Source: Chromobacterium alticapitis
GTDB lineage: Bacteria > Pseudomonadota > Gammaproteobacteria > Burkholderiales > Chromobacteriaceae
NCBI RefSeq assembly: GCF_002924365.1
Contig: NZ_PQWB01000032.1
Span: 1-63,041, forward strand
Reading direction: 5' to 3'
DNA: 63,041 nucleotides
How positions within the stretch are numbered: position 1 is the stretch's first letter; every line of letters begins with the position of its first letter. Shown here piece by piece: positions 48,524 to 57,296 of this stretch. A program made the translations under genes and the position numbers. The notes beneath the pieces were generated by a model. That model made no database searches and was not told where the DNA came from. It saw nothing but the letters and a program-made list of their open reading frames with translations.

Positions 48524-49360
48524 TTACACCACCGCGCTGGCCTGCATGAAGCTATAGAAGAACACCAGCTCCGGATCGCTGCGCAGCTGGCGCAGTTCGC
48601 GCGTCATTTCCTCAACCAGTTGCGCGTCGACGCTGCCCGCCTCGATCAGTTGATCCGCCGCCGACAGCAGCAACTCGGTCCAATAATCCAGCACCAGTTG
48701 CCGGCGATGCGGCTCGCGGCTGTCCAGATGCCAGGTCTTGACCTGAGTCTGCACGTCTCGGAAACCCAGCCGCTGCAAGATATTGCCGAGCTTGGCGCCA
48801 ATGAAGGGATCGCCGCCCATCGCCAGCTGATGGTCATTGAAGGCCAGCCAGTATTGCTGCAGCCGCGCGGAATACGGCGCCATGAAGAACGTGGCGTTCA
48901 TCGCCTCCGTCGCGTACAGGCGCGCGCCGGGCTTGAGCACGCGGCGGGCCTCGGCCAACACCCGCTCCGGCGCATGCACGTGCTCGAGTATCCAGCACAG
49001 GAAGGCCGCGTCGAAGGTGGCCGGCGCGAAATCCATATCCTCCGCGTCCATGTGCAGCAGCGTGGCGCGCTCTTGGAACGGACTGCCTTGCAACCGCTGC
49101 CGCGCCACCGCCAACTGACGCTGGCTGAAGTCTATGCCGGTGATGTTCAGCTCGGGGTAGCGGCGCAGCAGGATTTCAGTTTGCGCGCCGACGCCGCATC
49201 CGACTTCCAGTAAGCGGCCGCCGCTAGAGAAATCGACATCGCGATAGACCATGGCCTCGGAAAAGCGGGCCTGCCGCACCAGGCGCGCCTGCTCCGCGGC
49301 GGAAAATCCGTGTATGTATGGCTGATCCGGCAGGTTTTCCGCCGGTGACAATGCACTCAT
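48524..49360 (-). CDS. Class I SAM-dependent methyltransferase
   Basis: 278 residues. Motif I is LLEVGCGVGAQTEILL, motif post-I TGIDFSQRQL, motif II FDAAFLCWILEHVHAPER, motif III LKPGARLYATEAM. This is the UbiE/COQ5-like small-molecule type; the C-terminal 100 residues are helical and set the substrate, which I cannot name. GAGG before the ATG at 49360; the longer frame covers AT-rich noncoding DNA. Confidence 0.85.
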   Translation of the reverse strand: MSALSPAENLPDQPYIHGFSAAEQARLVRQARFSEAMVYRDVDFSSGGRLLEVGCGVGAQTEILLRRYPELNITGIDFSQRQLAVARQRLQGSPFQERATLLHMDAEDMDFAPATFDAAFLCWILEHVHAPERVLAEARRVLKPGARLYATEAMNATFFMAPYSARLQQYWLAFNDHQLAMGGDPFIGAKLGNILQRLGFRDVQTQVKTWHLDSREPHRRQLVLDYWTELLLSAADQLIEAGSVDAQLVEEMTRELRQLRSDPELVFFYSFMQASAVV

Positions 49361-49476
49361 TGATGACCTCGCGCAGATTAGCAACGGACGGTCATTATAT
49401 TTCCATTCAATATTAAAAACACATTTTTTATTTCTAATTTGAATATAATAAAAAGCTCTAATGCCCTGCCGCGCAA

Positions 49477-49507
49477 TAAAAAACCCGCATCGTCTCGATG
49501 CGGGTTT
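49477..49507 (-). terminator. Intrinsic terminator of the desaturase gene
   Basis: 12-bp perfect stem AAACCCGCATCG / CGATGCGGGTTT with a TCT loop, T-rich on the minus strand (TTTTTTATTG). The adjoining 49380-49480 is very AT-rich and probably carries the methyltransferase promoter. Confidence 0.85.
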
Positions 49508-49530
49508 CTTCGGGAATGGCTTGATGGCCA

Positions 49531-50712
49531 TCAAGCCAGAGCGGTCTGCCTCAGGCTTAGCGAGAAGCGCTGCAGCGCGGCGATGCCGGACGCCTCCGCC
49601 CGGCCGCACCAGTCCTGCAGCTCATTCAGCAGTTGCTCGCGCGTCAGGCTGGAGCGCTCCCACAAACGCGTCAGCTCTTGCCGCATATTGTAGATGGTGG
49701 CCAGCACCTGGCTTTGTTCCAGCAGCTGCGCCAGCTGCGCGCGCTCGGCTTCCGGCGTGTCCTTGGCGTCCTGCTTCAGCCATATCTTCATCTTGCGGCC
49801 CAGCATGGTGCTGGGCAGCTCCGGCAGATTGAGCTTGCCCAGTTCGGCGTAGTACTCGGCCTTCAGCTCGCGGGCATAGCGCGCGGCGATGGCGTAGCGA
49901 TTGGCGACGATGGCCTGCAGATGCTCCAGGTCCAGCTGCGGACGGGACGGATCCTGCGCCAGCTGCGGCGCCACCCTGCGCACGGTGGCCAGCTTCAGCG
50001 TTTCCAGAATGCGGATATACATCCAGCCGATGTCGAACTCGTACCACTTGTACGACAGTTTGGCCGAAGTGCCGAAGGTATGGTGGTTGTTGTGCAGCTC
50101 TTCGCCGCCCACCAGGATGCCCCAGGGCACCAGATTGGTGGACGCGTCCTCGTTCTCGAAGTTGCGGTAGCCCCAGAAGTGGCCCAGGCCATTGATCACG
50201 CCGGCGGCCCAGAACGGGATCCACACCATCTGCACCGCCCAGATCGTCAGGCCGGCGGGGCCGAACAGCATCAGGTTAATGATCAGCATCAGCACGATGC
50301 CCTTGGCGTTGTGCTTGCTGTAGACATTGCGCTCCAGCCAGTCGTCAGGCGTGCCGTGGCCGAATTTGTCCATGATGGACTGGTCCTTGCAGGCGGCGCG
50401 ATACAGCTCCGCGCCTTCCCACAACACTTTCTTGATGCCTAGCACCTGCGGGCTGTGCGGGTCTTCGGCCGTTTCGCAGCGGGCATGGTGCTTGCGATGG
50501 ATGGCGGCCCATTGCTTGGTGACCATGCCGGTGGTCAGCCACAACCAGAAACGGAAGAAGTGGCTGGGAATCGGGTGCAAATCCAATGCGCGATGCGCTT
50601 GATGGCGATGCAGAAAAATCGTGACGGAGGCGATGGTGATGTGGGTCAGGATCAGGGCGGCTACGATATAGCCCCACCACGGGAGGTCCAGCAGACCGTT
50701 GAGCCAGTTCAT
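49531..50712 (-). CDS. Membrane fatty acid desaturase (delta-9 type)
   Basis: 393 residues. Three His boxes are present: HRHQAH (35-40), HRKHH (72-76) and HNNHH in the second half, the eight-His pattern of acyl-CoA/acyl-lipid delta-9 desaturases. Four hydrophobic helices. The C-terminal 150 residues are a charged helical extension found in many proteobacterial homologues. It would introduce a double bond into membrane fatty acids; the electron donor is not encoded nearby. Strong terminator downstream. Confidence 0.92.
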   Translation of the reverse strand: MNWLNGLLDLPWWGYIVAALILTHITIASVTIFLHRHQAHRALDLHPIPSHFFRFWLWLTTGMVTKQWAAIHRKHHARCETAEDPHSPQVLGIKKVLWEGAELYRAACKDQSIMDKFGHGTPDDWLERNVYSKHNAKGIVLMLIINLMLFGPAGLTIWAVQMVWIPFWAAGVINGLGHFWGYRNFENEDASTNLVPWGILVGGEELHNNHHTFGTSAKLSYKWYEFDIGWMYIRILETLKLATVRRVAPQLAQDPSRPQLDLEHLQAIVANRYAIAARYARELKAEYYAELGKLNLPELPSTMLGRKMKIWLKQDAKDTPEAERAQLAQLLEQSQVLATIYNMRQELTRLWERSSLTREQLLNELQDWCGRAEASGIAALQRFSLSLRQTALA

Positions 50713-50872
50713 GTATCTGATGCGTCCAGTGACTTAGAGACAAAGCTCTATTCTATAACACAGCCCGTTGACTGTCAGAGCGTTTTTTCCGCCCCGCCCG
50801 GCTGGGCTGCGCATCCGCCGCGGCATTGGTGTACCATAGGGCTTCATTTCACCCTAGTTCAGAAAAATACTA

Positions 50873-52477
50873 GTGTTGCCAAAACGCAAACTGACCATCG
50901 CCGGCGCCGCCATCGGCGGCCTGTTTGTCCTGTACGCGGGCTCCAGCTACTGGGCCGGCGTCAAGGCCGAAGACACCTTGCAGGAGCAGTACCGGATGCT
51001 CTCCGGCCTGCCGCTGTTCAAGGTCAAATCGCACAGTTACGAGCGCGGCTGGTTCTCGTCCACAGAGACCACCGAACTGGTGTTCAACCGCCATCTGTCC
51101 GGCCCGTATGAAAACATGCTGCCGGACAATATGAAGCCCTTGCTGAACTCCACCATCAAGTTCACCAACCACGTTCAGCACGGTCCGCTGCCGGGCTTGT
51201 CCTCGTTCGACCTGCGTCCGGGCCGCGCGCTGGTGAAGACCGAGTTCGCGATGAGCGACGCCACTCGCAAGACGCTGAAGACCTTCTTCGGCGACAAGGA
51301 ACCGATCACCATCGTCAACCACATCGGTTTGCGCGGCGGCGGCTTGCTGGACGTCAATGTGCCGGCCTTCGACTACGAAGAGGCGCTGTCCGGCGTCAAG
51401 ATGAAGTGGAAGGGCTTCGACCTGAAGGTCGATTACTCGCACAACTACCAGGAATACAAGACCGAGGCGCTGTCGCCGGGCTTCTTGCTGGAGGCTTCGA
51501 GCAAGGGCGCCGTGTCGTTCGACGGCGTGCACTACGCCTCCGACACCCGCCTGGGCGCCACCGGCGTCAAGCTGGGCACCAGCGAGCTGACCATAGGCGG
51601 CGTGCAGCTGACCTCGCGCGAAAGCATGCCGTACAGCATCAAGCTGAACGAGCTGATCTACCTGATGACCCGCGTGCGCGTCGGCGAATTCGTCAACCCC
51701 TCCGGCGAATTCAAACCGTCGTCAGTGGCGCTGAAGAACTTCAGCTACCAGATCGTCACCAGCGAGCAGGACGACTTCGTCAACACGCGCGGCAAAGTCA
51801 ATTTCGCCGAACTGAGCTTCAATGACCGCCGCTACGGCCCGATGCGGCTAGACGTGTCGGCCAATCACCTGCACGGCCCTACCCTGGTCAAGCTGGACAA
51901 GGCGATAGGCGCGATCCCGTTCGAAGGCGTTGACCCGGCCGTGCTGCGCAAGCAGTACATCGACACCATCAAGAAGAACGCTGTGCCGCTCCTGGAGAAC
52001 AATCCCAAGCTGCTGATCAACGAGTTCTACCTGAAAATGCCGACCGGCGAAGCCAAGCTGCAGGGCAGCCTGGGCATCAACGGGCTGCAGTCGGCGGATC
52101 TCAACGACATCACCCTGCTGGCCAAGCGCATCGAGGCAGAAGCCAAGCTGAGCCTGCCGCGGCAGACGCTGGAGGATCTGGTGCTGGCGCAGGCGCGCAA
52201 TCTGTTCACGGTGGACCACACCGCGGAAGACCAGCCCAATATGCAGGAAGTGGACGACCTGGCCAAGAGCTTGCTGGACAGCCAGCTGGCGCAGTGGAAA
52301 AACGACGGCTACCTGCTTGAGGACAACGGCCAGATTTCCACCGAGCTGAAGTACGACGCCCATGGCCTGACCATCCACCAGAAGAAAGTGCCGCTGCCGT
52401 GGCAGGAGGAGGCGGAGCCCGCGGGCGACGCCTCCGCCCCCGCGGCGGAGCCGGTCAAGCCGGCGGCGAAGAAATAG
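50873..52477 (+). CDS. YdgA family protein (DUF945)
   Basis: 534 residues with one N-terminal membrane helix (LTIAGAAIGGLFVLYAGSSYW) and a long beta-rich periplasmic part, as in E. coli YdgA (502). SHSYERGWFSSTE is the DUF945 signature. The C terminus is Ala/Pro/Lys-rich. Function is not established in the family. The start is either GTG 50873 or TTG 50876; no ATG fits, and no clear ribosome site is seen. Shares a bidirectional terminator with bfr. Confidence 0.85.
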   Translation: MLPKRKLTIAGAAIGGLFVLYAGSSYWAGVKAEDTLQEQYRMLSGLPLFKVKSHSYERGWFSSTETTELVFNRHLSGPYENMLPDNMKPLLNSTIKFTNHVQHGPLPGLSSFDLRPGRALVKTEFAMSDATRKTLKTFFGDKEPITIVNHIGLRGGGLLDVNVPAFDYEEALSGVKMKWKGFDLKVDYSHNYQEYKTEALSPGFLLEASSKGAVSFDGVHYASDTRLGATGVKLGTSELTIGGVQLTSRESMPYSIKLNELIYLMTRVRVGEFVNPSGEFKPSSVALKNFSYQIVTSEQDDFVNTRGKVNFAELSFNDRRYGPMRLDVSANHLHGPTLVKLDKAIGAIPFEGVDPAVLRKQYIDTIKKNAVPLLENNPKLLINEFYLKMPTGEAKLQGSLGINGLQSADLNDITLLAKRIEAEAKLSLPRQTLEDLVLAQARNLFTVDHTAEDQPNMQEVDDLAKSLLDSQLAQWKNDGYLLEDNGQISTELKYDAHGLTIHQKKVPLPWQEEAEPAGDASAPAAEPVKPAAKK

Positions 52478-52494
52478 ACCGCGAGCCGGTCGAC

Positions 52495-52524
52495 AAAAAA
52501 GGCTGTCGTTGCGACAGCCTTTTT
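52495..52524. terminator. Bidirectional terminator between ydgA-like gene and bfr
   Basis: 13-bp perfect stem AAAAAGGCTGTCG / CGACAGCCTTTTT, loop TTG; T-rich on both strands. Confidence 0.9.
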
Positions 52525-52543
52525 CTTTATGCGCCTCGCGGAC

Positions 52544-53020
52544 TCAGGACGCGTCTTCCATCTGGCTTTGCAGATAGTTGGGCAGGCCCACCTTCTCGAT
52601 CAGGCCGAGCTGAGTCTCCAGCCAGTCTACGTGCTCTTCCTCGCTCTCCAGGATGTCTTCCAGCAGATCGCGGCTGACATAGTCCTGAGCGGTTTCACAG
52701 TAGGCGATGGCCTCGCGCAGCAAGGGCAGCGCGTCCATTTCCAGCTTCAGATCGCACTCCAGCATTTCCTTGGGATTCTCGCCGATGTGCAGCTTGCCTA
52801 GGTCCTGCAGATTGGGCAGTCCCTCAAGAAACAGCACGCGCTCGATCAGCTTGTCGGCGTGCTTCATCTCATCGATCGACTCTTCGTATTCGTGCTCGTT
52901 GAGCTTCTTCAGCCCCCAGTTCTTATACATGCGCGCATGCAGGAAGTACTGGTTGATGGCGGTCAGTTCATTCTTGAGGATTTGGTTCAGGTATTTGATG
53001 ACCTTCTTATCGCCTTGCAT
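52544..53020 (-). CDS. bfr: Bacterioferritin
   Basis: 158 residues, same length as E. coli Bfr. Met52 in [14 protein letters not shown] is the haem ligand, so this is a haem-binding Bfr. Ferroxidase ligands are E18 ([10 protein letters not shown]), E51, H54, E94 ([11 protein letters not shown]), and the ESEEEHVDW pair. It stores iron as a 24-mer shell. The bfd gene, which releases that iron, lies about 100 bp upstream on the same strand. Confidence 0.97.
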   Translation of the reverse strand: MQGDKKVIKYLNQILKNELTAINQYFLHARMYKNWGLKKLNEHEYEESIDEMKHADKLIERVLFLEGLPNLQDLGKLHIGENPKEMLECDLKLEMDALPLLREAIAYCETAQDYVSRDLLEDILESEEEHVDWLETQLGLIEKVGLPNYLQSQMEDAS

Positions 53021-53121
53021 GGCTTGCCCTCCCAGAAAATTATCCAGGCATTATGGCACAGCGGAACGTCAGCTCAAGGCGAAATCGCGGGCCTCCCGGG
53101 CGCCGGCGCGCGGCAAGGCAA

Positions 53122-53322
53122 TCAGGCGGCGCTGCGCGCCACCGAGCAGGCAGCCAGCTCGGCCTGGGCGTCCTTGCGGATCTGGTTGGCCATGCAGGCG
53201 CATTTGCCGCAATCGGAGGCGACGCCGAGTTCGCGGCGCAGATCGCACATGCGCGAGGCGCCGCCATGCACCGCTTCGCGGATCTGGCTGTCGGTCACTG
53301 CATTGCACAGGCAGACGTACAT
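53122..53322 (-). CDS. bfd: Bacterioferritin-associated ferredoxin Bfd
   Basis: 66 residues. 2Fe-2S ligands follow the Bfd pattern C-x-C, then about 30 residues, C-x2-C: YVCLCNAV and SDCGKCAC. It delivers electrons to Bfr to mobilise stored iron. Start at 53322 chosen because MYVCLCN is the universal Bfd N terminus. A Fur-like box lies 25-43 bp upstream of the start, consistent with iron repression. E. coli Bfd has 64 residues. Confidence 0.93.
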   Translation of the reverse strand: MYVCLCNAVTDSQIREAVHGGASRMCDLRRELGVASDCGKCACMANQIRKDAQAELAACSVARSAA

Positions 53323-53346
53323 CGGAGCCCCCTCTGGCTTACAATC

Positions 53347-53365
53347 AAGAATAGTTATCATGATC
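53347..53365 (-). promoter_or_regulatory. Fur-like operator of bfd
   Basis: On the minus strand GATCATGATAACTATTCTT matches the 19-bp Fur consensus GATAATGATAATCATTATC at 14 positions by my count. A second, weaker partial match (ATGATTGTCAATAAC on the plus strand, about 53382-53396) begins at the ATG of the divergent Nudix gene. Confidence 0.6.
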
Positions 53366-53381
53366 ATAGAGACAAACAAGA

Positions 53382-53849
53382 ATGATTGTCAATAACATCG
53401 ATAGAGAATGGAAGCCGAATACCACAGTCGCCGCCATCGTCGAACGCGACAGCCGCTTCCTGATGGTGGAAGAAAATACGCCTGACGGCCTCAGGCTCAA
53501 CCAGCCCGCCGGCCACCTGGAGCGCGGCGAAACCTTGCTGCAAGCCGTCATCCGCGAAACGCGCGAGGAAAGCGGCTGGCGCTTCGCGCCGCGCGGGCTG
53601 CTCGGCGTCTATTTGGCCGACAAGCCCGGCAGCGACATCACCTACGTCCGCTTCGCCTTCTGCGGCGAAGCCCTCGCCCCGGCAGCCGACGCCCCGCTCG
53701 ACGACGGCATCGTCGCCGTGCGCTGGCTGACGCGCGACGAAATCGCCACCCAGGCGGACAGATTGCGCAGCCCCGTCGTGCTGCGCTGCGTGGACGACTA
53801 TCTTGCTGGCATAATCCATCCGCTGGAGTTGATACGCGATTTGCGCTGA
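53382..53849 (+). CDS. nudJ: NudJ-type Nudix phosphatase
   Basis: 155 residues. Nudix box GHLERGETLLQAVIRETREE, then SGW; complete. VNNIDREWKPNTTVAAIVER and the NQPAGHLE start fit NudJ (YmfB, 153 aa), a phosphatase acting on HMP-PP and nucleoside di/triphosphates. As in E. coli, it stands close upstream of mnmA, here with one gene between. The start lies inside the Fur-like region, so iron control of this gene is possible. Confidence 0.85.
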   Translation: MIVNNIDREWKPNTTVAAIVERDSRFLMVEENTPDGLRLNQPAGHLERGETLLQAVIRETREESGWRFAPRGLLGVYLADKPGSDITYVRFAFCGEALAPAADAPLDDGIVAVRWLTRDEIATQADRLRSPVVLRCVDDYLAGIIHPLELIRDLR

Positions 53850-53871
53850 ACCACCCACCGGATACCCAACC

Positions 53872-54468
53872 ATGCCTAGAGCCCTGCTGCCTCTGCTGTT
53901 GCTGCTCGCCCTGCCGCCGGCCTTCGCCGACGCGCTAAACATCTGTTATCATTACCGATGTTCCCGGCAGACCTCTTTCGAGGTCACCGACGAGGCCCAA
54001 GCCTGGCTGGCCACGCGGCTGGCCCGGGCAGACTCGCCGCAAAGCGAGCGCGCAGCGGTGGCGGACGCGGTGCAGACGCTGTACTTCCTCGCCGCGCAGG
54101 ATTCGCCCATCTGGCAGGACAGGGGCGGCAACAGCCACGACGGCCCGGCCGAGGGCCGGATGGACTGCGTGGACCACAGCAGCAATGTCACCACTTTTCT
54201 GCGCTATCTGGACCGGCAAGGCTGGTTGAAATACCACCATGCGGCGCCATCTGAATGGCGAGCGCCGCATATTCTGGACCTGCACTATACCGGCGTGCTG
54301 CATGACGTCGCCGCCAAGCAGGACTGGGCCGTGGACACCTGGTTCAAGGATTTCGGGGAACCGCCCGTGGTGGTTCCCCTTTCAGTTTGGATGACCGGAT
54401 ACGAGCCGCCGGCCGTATCCGAGCCTGTCAAACAGGCAAGCAACAGTAAGGAAGGAAGCACCCCGTGA
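53872..54468 (+). CDS. Secreted hypothetical protein of the nudJ-mnmA operon
   Basis: 198 residues. Signal peptide [19 protein letters not shown]. The mature part has close cysteines (NICYHYRC) and a conserved-looking core [20 protein letters not shown] followed by KYHHAA; the clustered C-V-D-H could be a catalytic or metal site. No named family is recognised. It sits 22 bp after nudJ, and its stop overlaps the GTG start of mnmA (GTGA), so all three are likely one operon. Confidence 0.7.
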   Translation: MPRALLPLLLLLALPPAFADALNICYHYRCSRQTSFEVTDEAQAWLATRLARADSPQSERAAVADAVQTLYFLAAQDSPIWQDRGGNSHDGPAEGRMDCVDHSSNVTTFLRYLDRQGWLKYHHAAPSEWRAPHILDLHYTGVLHDVAAKQDWAVDTWFKDFGEPPVVVPLSVWMTGYEPPAVSEPVKQASNSKEGSTP

Positions 54469-55541
54469 CGGGTAAGAAACGCATCGTCGTCGGCATGTCC
54501 GGCGGCGTGGATTCGTCGGTGACCGCCTGGCTCTTGAAGCAGCAGGGCCATGAAGTGATCGGCGTATTCATGCAGAACTGGGAAGACGACAACGACGACG
54601 AATACTGCTCGATCAAGCAGGACGCGTTGGACGCGATGAGCGTGGCCGACATCGTCGGCATCGACATGGAAATCGTCAACTTCGCCAAGGAATACAAGGA
54701 CCGCGTGTTCTCGTACTTCCTGAAGGAATACTCGGCCGGCCGCACGCCGAACCCCGACGTGCTGTGCAATGCCGAAATCAAGTTCAAGGCCTTCCTCGAT
54801 TACGCGATGGCACTGGGCGCCGACTGCATCGCCACCGGCCACTACGCGCGCAAGCTGGAAAAGGACGGCACCCACTACCTGATGAAGGCGGTGGACCACA
54901 CCAAAGACCAAAGCTACTTCCTGTACCGCCTGCAGCAACACCAGCTGGCCAAGGCAATCTTTCCGCTGGGAGACATCCGCAAGACCGAGGTGCGCCAGCT
55001 GGCCGAGCAGGCCGGCCTGCCCACCGCGGCCAAGAAAGACTCCACCGGCATCTGCTTCATCGGCGAGCGGCCGTTCCGAGAATTCCTGCAGCGCTATCTG
55101 CCCACCTCGCCCGGCCAGATGGTCACGCCGGAAGACAAGGTCGTCGGCGAGCACATCGGCCTGATGTATTACACCCTGGGCCAACGCAAGGGTCTGACCA
55201 TAGGCGGCAGCAAGGACGGCAATGGCGAGCCGTGGTTCGTCGCCGGCAAGGACATACCGGCCAACAAGCTGATCGTAGTGCAGGGCCATGACCATCCGCT
55301 GCTGTTGAAGCCCACGCTGGCCATGGCGGACTTGAGCTGGACGCTGCCGGATGAGCCCGCGCCCGGCGAATACAGCGCCAAGAACCGCTACCGCATGGCC
55401 GACGCGGCCTGCAGCCTGTCTCCCATCGTGGACGGCCAGGCCAGCCTGACCTTCCGCGAGAAGCAATGGGCGGTGACGCCGGGCCAATCTGCCGTGCTGT
55501 ACGATGGCGACATCTGCCTGGGCGGCGGCATCATCCGCTAA
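54465..55541 (+). CDS. mnmA: tRNA-specific 2-thiouridylase MnmA
   Basis: 358 residues. PP-loop [10 protein letters not shown] near residue 10. The catalytic cysteines are in [12 protein letters not shown] and [11 protein letters not shown]. It thiolates U34 at position 2 in Lys, Glu and Gln tRNAs. Length near E. coli MnmA (368). The start is a GTG overlapping the previous stop. Followed by a strong terminator. Confidence 0.96.
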   Translation: MTGKKRIVVGMSGGVDSSVTAWLLKQQGHEVIGVFMQNWEDDNDDEYCSIKQDALDAMSVADIVGIDMEIVNFAKEYKDRVFSYFLKEYSAGRTPNPDVLCNAEIKFKAFLDYAMALGADCIATGHYARKLEKDGTHYLMKAVDHTKDQSYFLYRLQQHQLAKAIFPLGDIRKTEVRQLAEQAGLPTAAKKDSTGICFIGERPFREFLQRYLPTSPGQMVTPEDKVVGEHIGLMYYTLGQRKGLTIGGSKDGNGEPWFVAGKDIPANKLIVVQGHDHPLLLKPTLAMADLSWTLPDEPAPGEYSAKNRYRMADAACSLSPIVDGQASLTFREKQWAVTPGQSAVLYDGDICLGGGIIR

Positions 55542-55557
55542 GCCGCGCGCCTCCCCC

Positions 55558-55583
55558 ACCCCGCCCAGGCGGGGTATTTTTTT
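55558..55583 (+). terminator. Intrinsic terminator of mnmA
   Basis: Stem ACCCCGCC / GGCGGGGT with a 2-nt centre, then ATTTTTTT, 17 bp after the mnmA stop. It isolates the following operon. Confidence 0.8.
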
Positions 55584-55659
55584 GTCGGCGACGCCGCCAG
55601 GCCTCACGTCGCCCGCCGGCTCTCGTCCATGATCTCATCCGCAATCTTGATGAGACGCC

Positions 55660-56439
55660 ATGCCCCGCTTCCTCGCCTTGCTATGCGCCGCGCACTGCGC
55701 CGCCGCCTATGCCGCGCCCCAGCCGGCCCTCCAGCTTCGCGGCGCCACGGCGCTGCTGCCGCTCATGCAGCGCGCCGCGGAAAACTATATGGCGCGCGAA
55801 CCTGGCTCCAGCGTGGTGGTGGCGTCCGGCAGCAGCGCCTTCGGCGTCAAGTCCTTGCTGGACGGCAGCGCCGACATCGCCATGGTGCACGGCGCGATTC
55901 CGCAAAGCCTGCAGACGCCGCTGCGCAAGGACCAAGCCTGGCAGCCGCTCGTCGTCGGCTACCAGGCGCTGATTCCGGTCGCTCACCCTGACAATCCGGT
56001 GTCCGACATCAGCCTCGCCCAGCTGCGTGCGGTTTTCAGCGGCGCGATTTCCAACTGGCGGGAGTTGGGCGGAACGGATAGCCCCATCACCGTGCTGGTG
56101 GACCCGCCCGCCGGCGGCGCCGGCCTAGCCTGGCGCGAAGTCGTTCTGGGGGCCGATGGACGCTTCTCCCCGCGCAGCGTGCTGTTGCCGCGGCGCGACT
56201 GGGTAGCGCAGCTGGCCCGCCACCCGGAAGGCATCGCCATCGTCGGCGCCGACGAGCTGAGCCCTGGCCTGAAACGGCTGACGCTATCCGGCCAGCGCGC
56301 CGACGCCGCGGCAGTAAGCAGTGGCCGCTACCCCTTGCGCATCCCCCTGCTGTTGCTGACTGCGCGACCTCCCGCGCCGGCCTGCGCCGCCTTTCTGCGC
56401 AGCCTGGCCGCGCCGCGGCAAGACGGCGCCTACCGATGA
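55660..56439 (+). CDS. PstS-like periplasmic substrate-binding protein 1
   Basis: 259 residues. Signal peptide MPRFLALLCAAHCAAAYA. The mature part follows the phosphate-binding PBP pattern: LRGATALLPLMQRAAENYMA, SSVVVASGSSAFGVKSLLDGSADIAMV and LRAVFSGAISNWRELGG. The usual phosphate-contacting loop SGT is changed. No ABC permease or ATPase gene is nearby, so it is an orphan binding protein. First gene of a seven-gene operon; its stop overlaps the next start (ATGA). Confidence 0.8.
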   Translation: MPRFLALLCAAHCAAAYAAPQPALQLRGATALLPLMQRAAENYMAREPGSSVVVASGSSAFGVKSLLDGSADIAMVHGAIPQSLQTPLRKDQAWQPLVVGYQALIPVAHPDNPVSDISLAQLRAVFSGAISNWRELGGTDSPITVLVDPPAGGAGLAWREVVLGADGRFSPRSVLLPRRDWVAQLARHPEGIAIVGADELSPGLKRLTLSGQRADAAAVSSGRYPLRIPLLLLTARPPAPACAAFLRSLAAPRQDGAYR

Positions 56440-57281
56440 GTATCGCCAGCCTGCTCAGCCGCCCGTCGCGCAGCCTGCGGTTGTACGCCTTGCTCGCGCT
56501 TGCGGTCGCCACGCTGTCGACGCTGGCGCTGGCGCTCCGGCCAAGCCCGGCTCCGCTGCCCTTGATCGTGGCAGGCTCCGGCCAACTGCAAACCTTGCTG
56601 CGCGACCTGGCAGCGGCTTACGGCCAGTCCGGCGGCATCCAGATAGAGGGAGGCGGCTCCGAGGCCGGCCTAGCGGCGCTGCGCCGCGGCGTGGCCGACC
56701 TCGCCGCCGTAAGCCAGAGCCTGCCCGATTGGCAGGACGACACGCAGACCCACTTTCACTTGCTGGCGCGCAACAGCATCGCCTTCATCGTCAATCGCAG
56801 CTCATCCTTGCGCGGACTGTCACAGGGCCAACTCCAAAGCGTACTCACTGGAAAGATCGTCAATTGGAAAGCCCTGGGCGGCCAGGACGCGGTCATCCGG
56901 CTGCTGACGCGGCGCGAGGCCTCGCCGACCCGCCAGTTTGTCGAGGAGTCCGTGCTCGGCCACCACAATCTGAGCGGGCTGGCCGAACCGCTGGACAGCG
57001 CCGACGAGATGATGCGGGCCGTGGAAAACGACCCCAACGCCCTGGGCTACGTCTCTTTGCAGGAGGCCCGGCAAAGCCGGCGGGTGGTCTTGCTGGCCGT
57101 CGACGGCGTGCCGTTTTCCCGCGCCACCATCTTGTCGGGCCGCTACCCCTATGTGCAGGACCTGTATTTGGTGAGTCTGGGCGACGAAAGCGCGCCGCGC
57201 GCCGCGCCGCTGCTCGCCTGGCTGAAGACGCCGCAGGCGCAGGAAACGATAGAGCGGCACCAATTGATTTCCGTTTACTGA
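56436..57281 (+). CDS. PstS-like substrate-binding protein 2, membrane-anchored
   Basis: 281 residues. A hydrophobic stretch at residues ~18-35 (LYALLALAVATLSTLALAL) serves as uncleaved anchor or signal. The domain repeats the fold of gene 1: LIVAGSGQLQTLLRDLAAAYG, EGGGSEAGLAALRRGVADLAAV, LQSVLTGKIVNWKALGG. Thus genes 1 and 2 are divergent paralogues. SGQ replaces the phosphate-binding SGT, so the ligand may differ. Sixteen bp precede the next gene. Confidence 0.78.
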   Translation: MSIASLLSRPSRSLRLYALLALAVATLSTLALALRPSPAPLPLIVAGSGQLQTLLRDLAAAYGQSGGIQIEGGGSEAGLAALRRGVADLAAVSQSLPDWQDDTQTHFHLLARNSIAFIVNRSSSLRGLSQGQLQSVLTGKIVNWKALGGQDAVIRLLTRREASPTRQFVEESVLGHHNLSGLAEPLDSADEMMRAVENDPNALGYVSLQEARQSRRVVLLAVDGVPFSRATILSGRYPYVQDLYLVSLGDESAPRAAPLLAWLKTPQAQETIERHQLISVY

Positions 57282-57296
57282 ACCCGGAGCGCGAAG

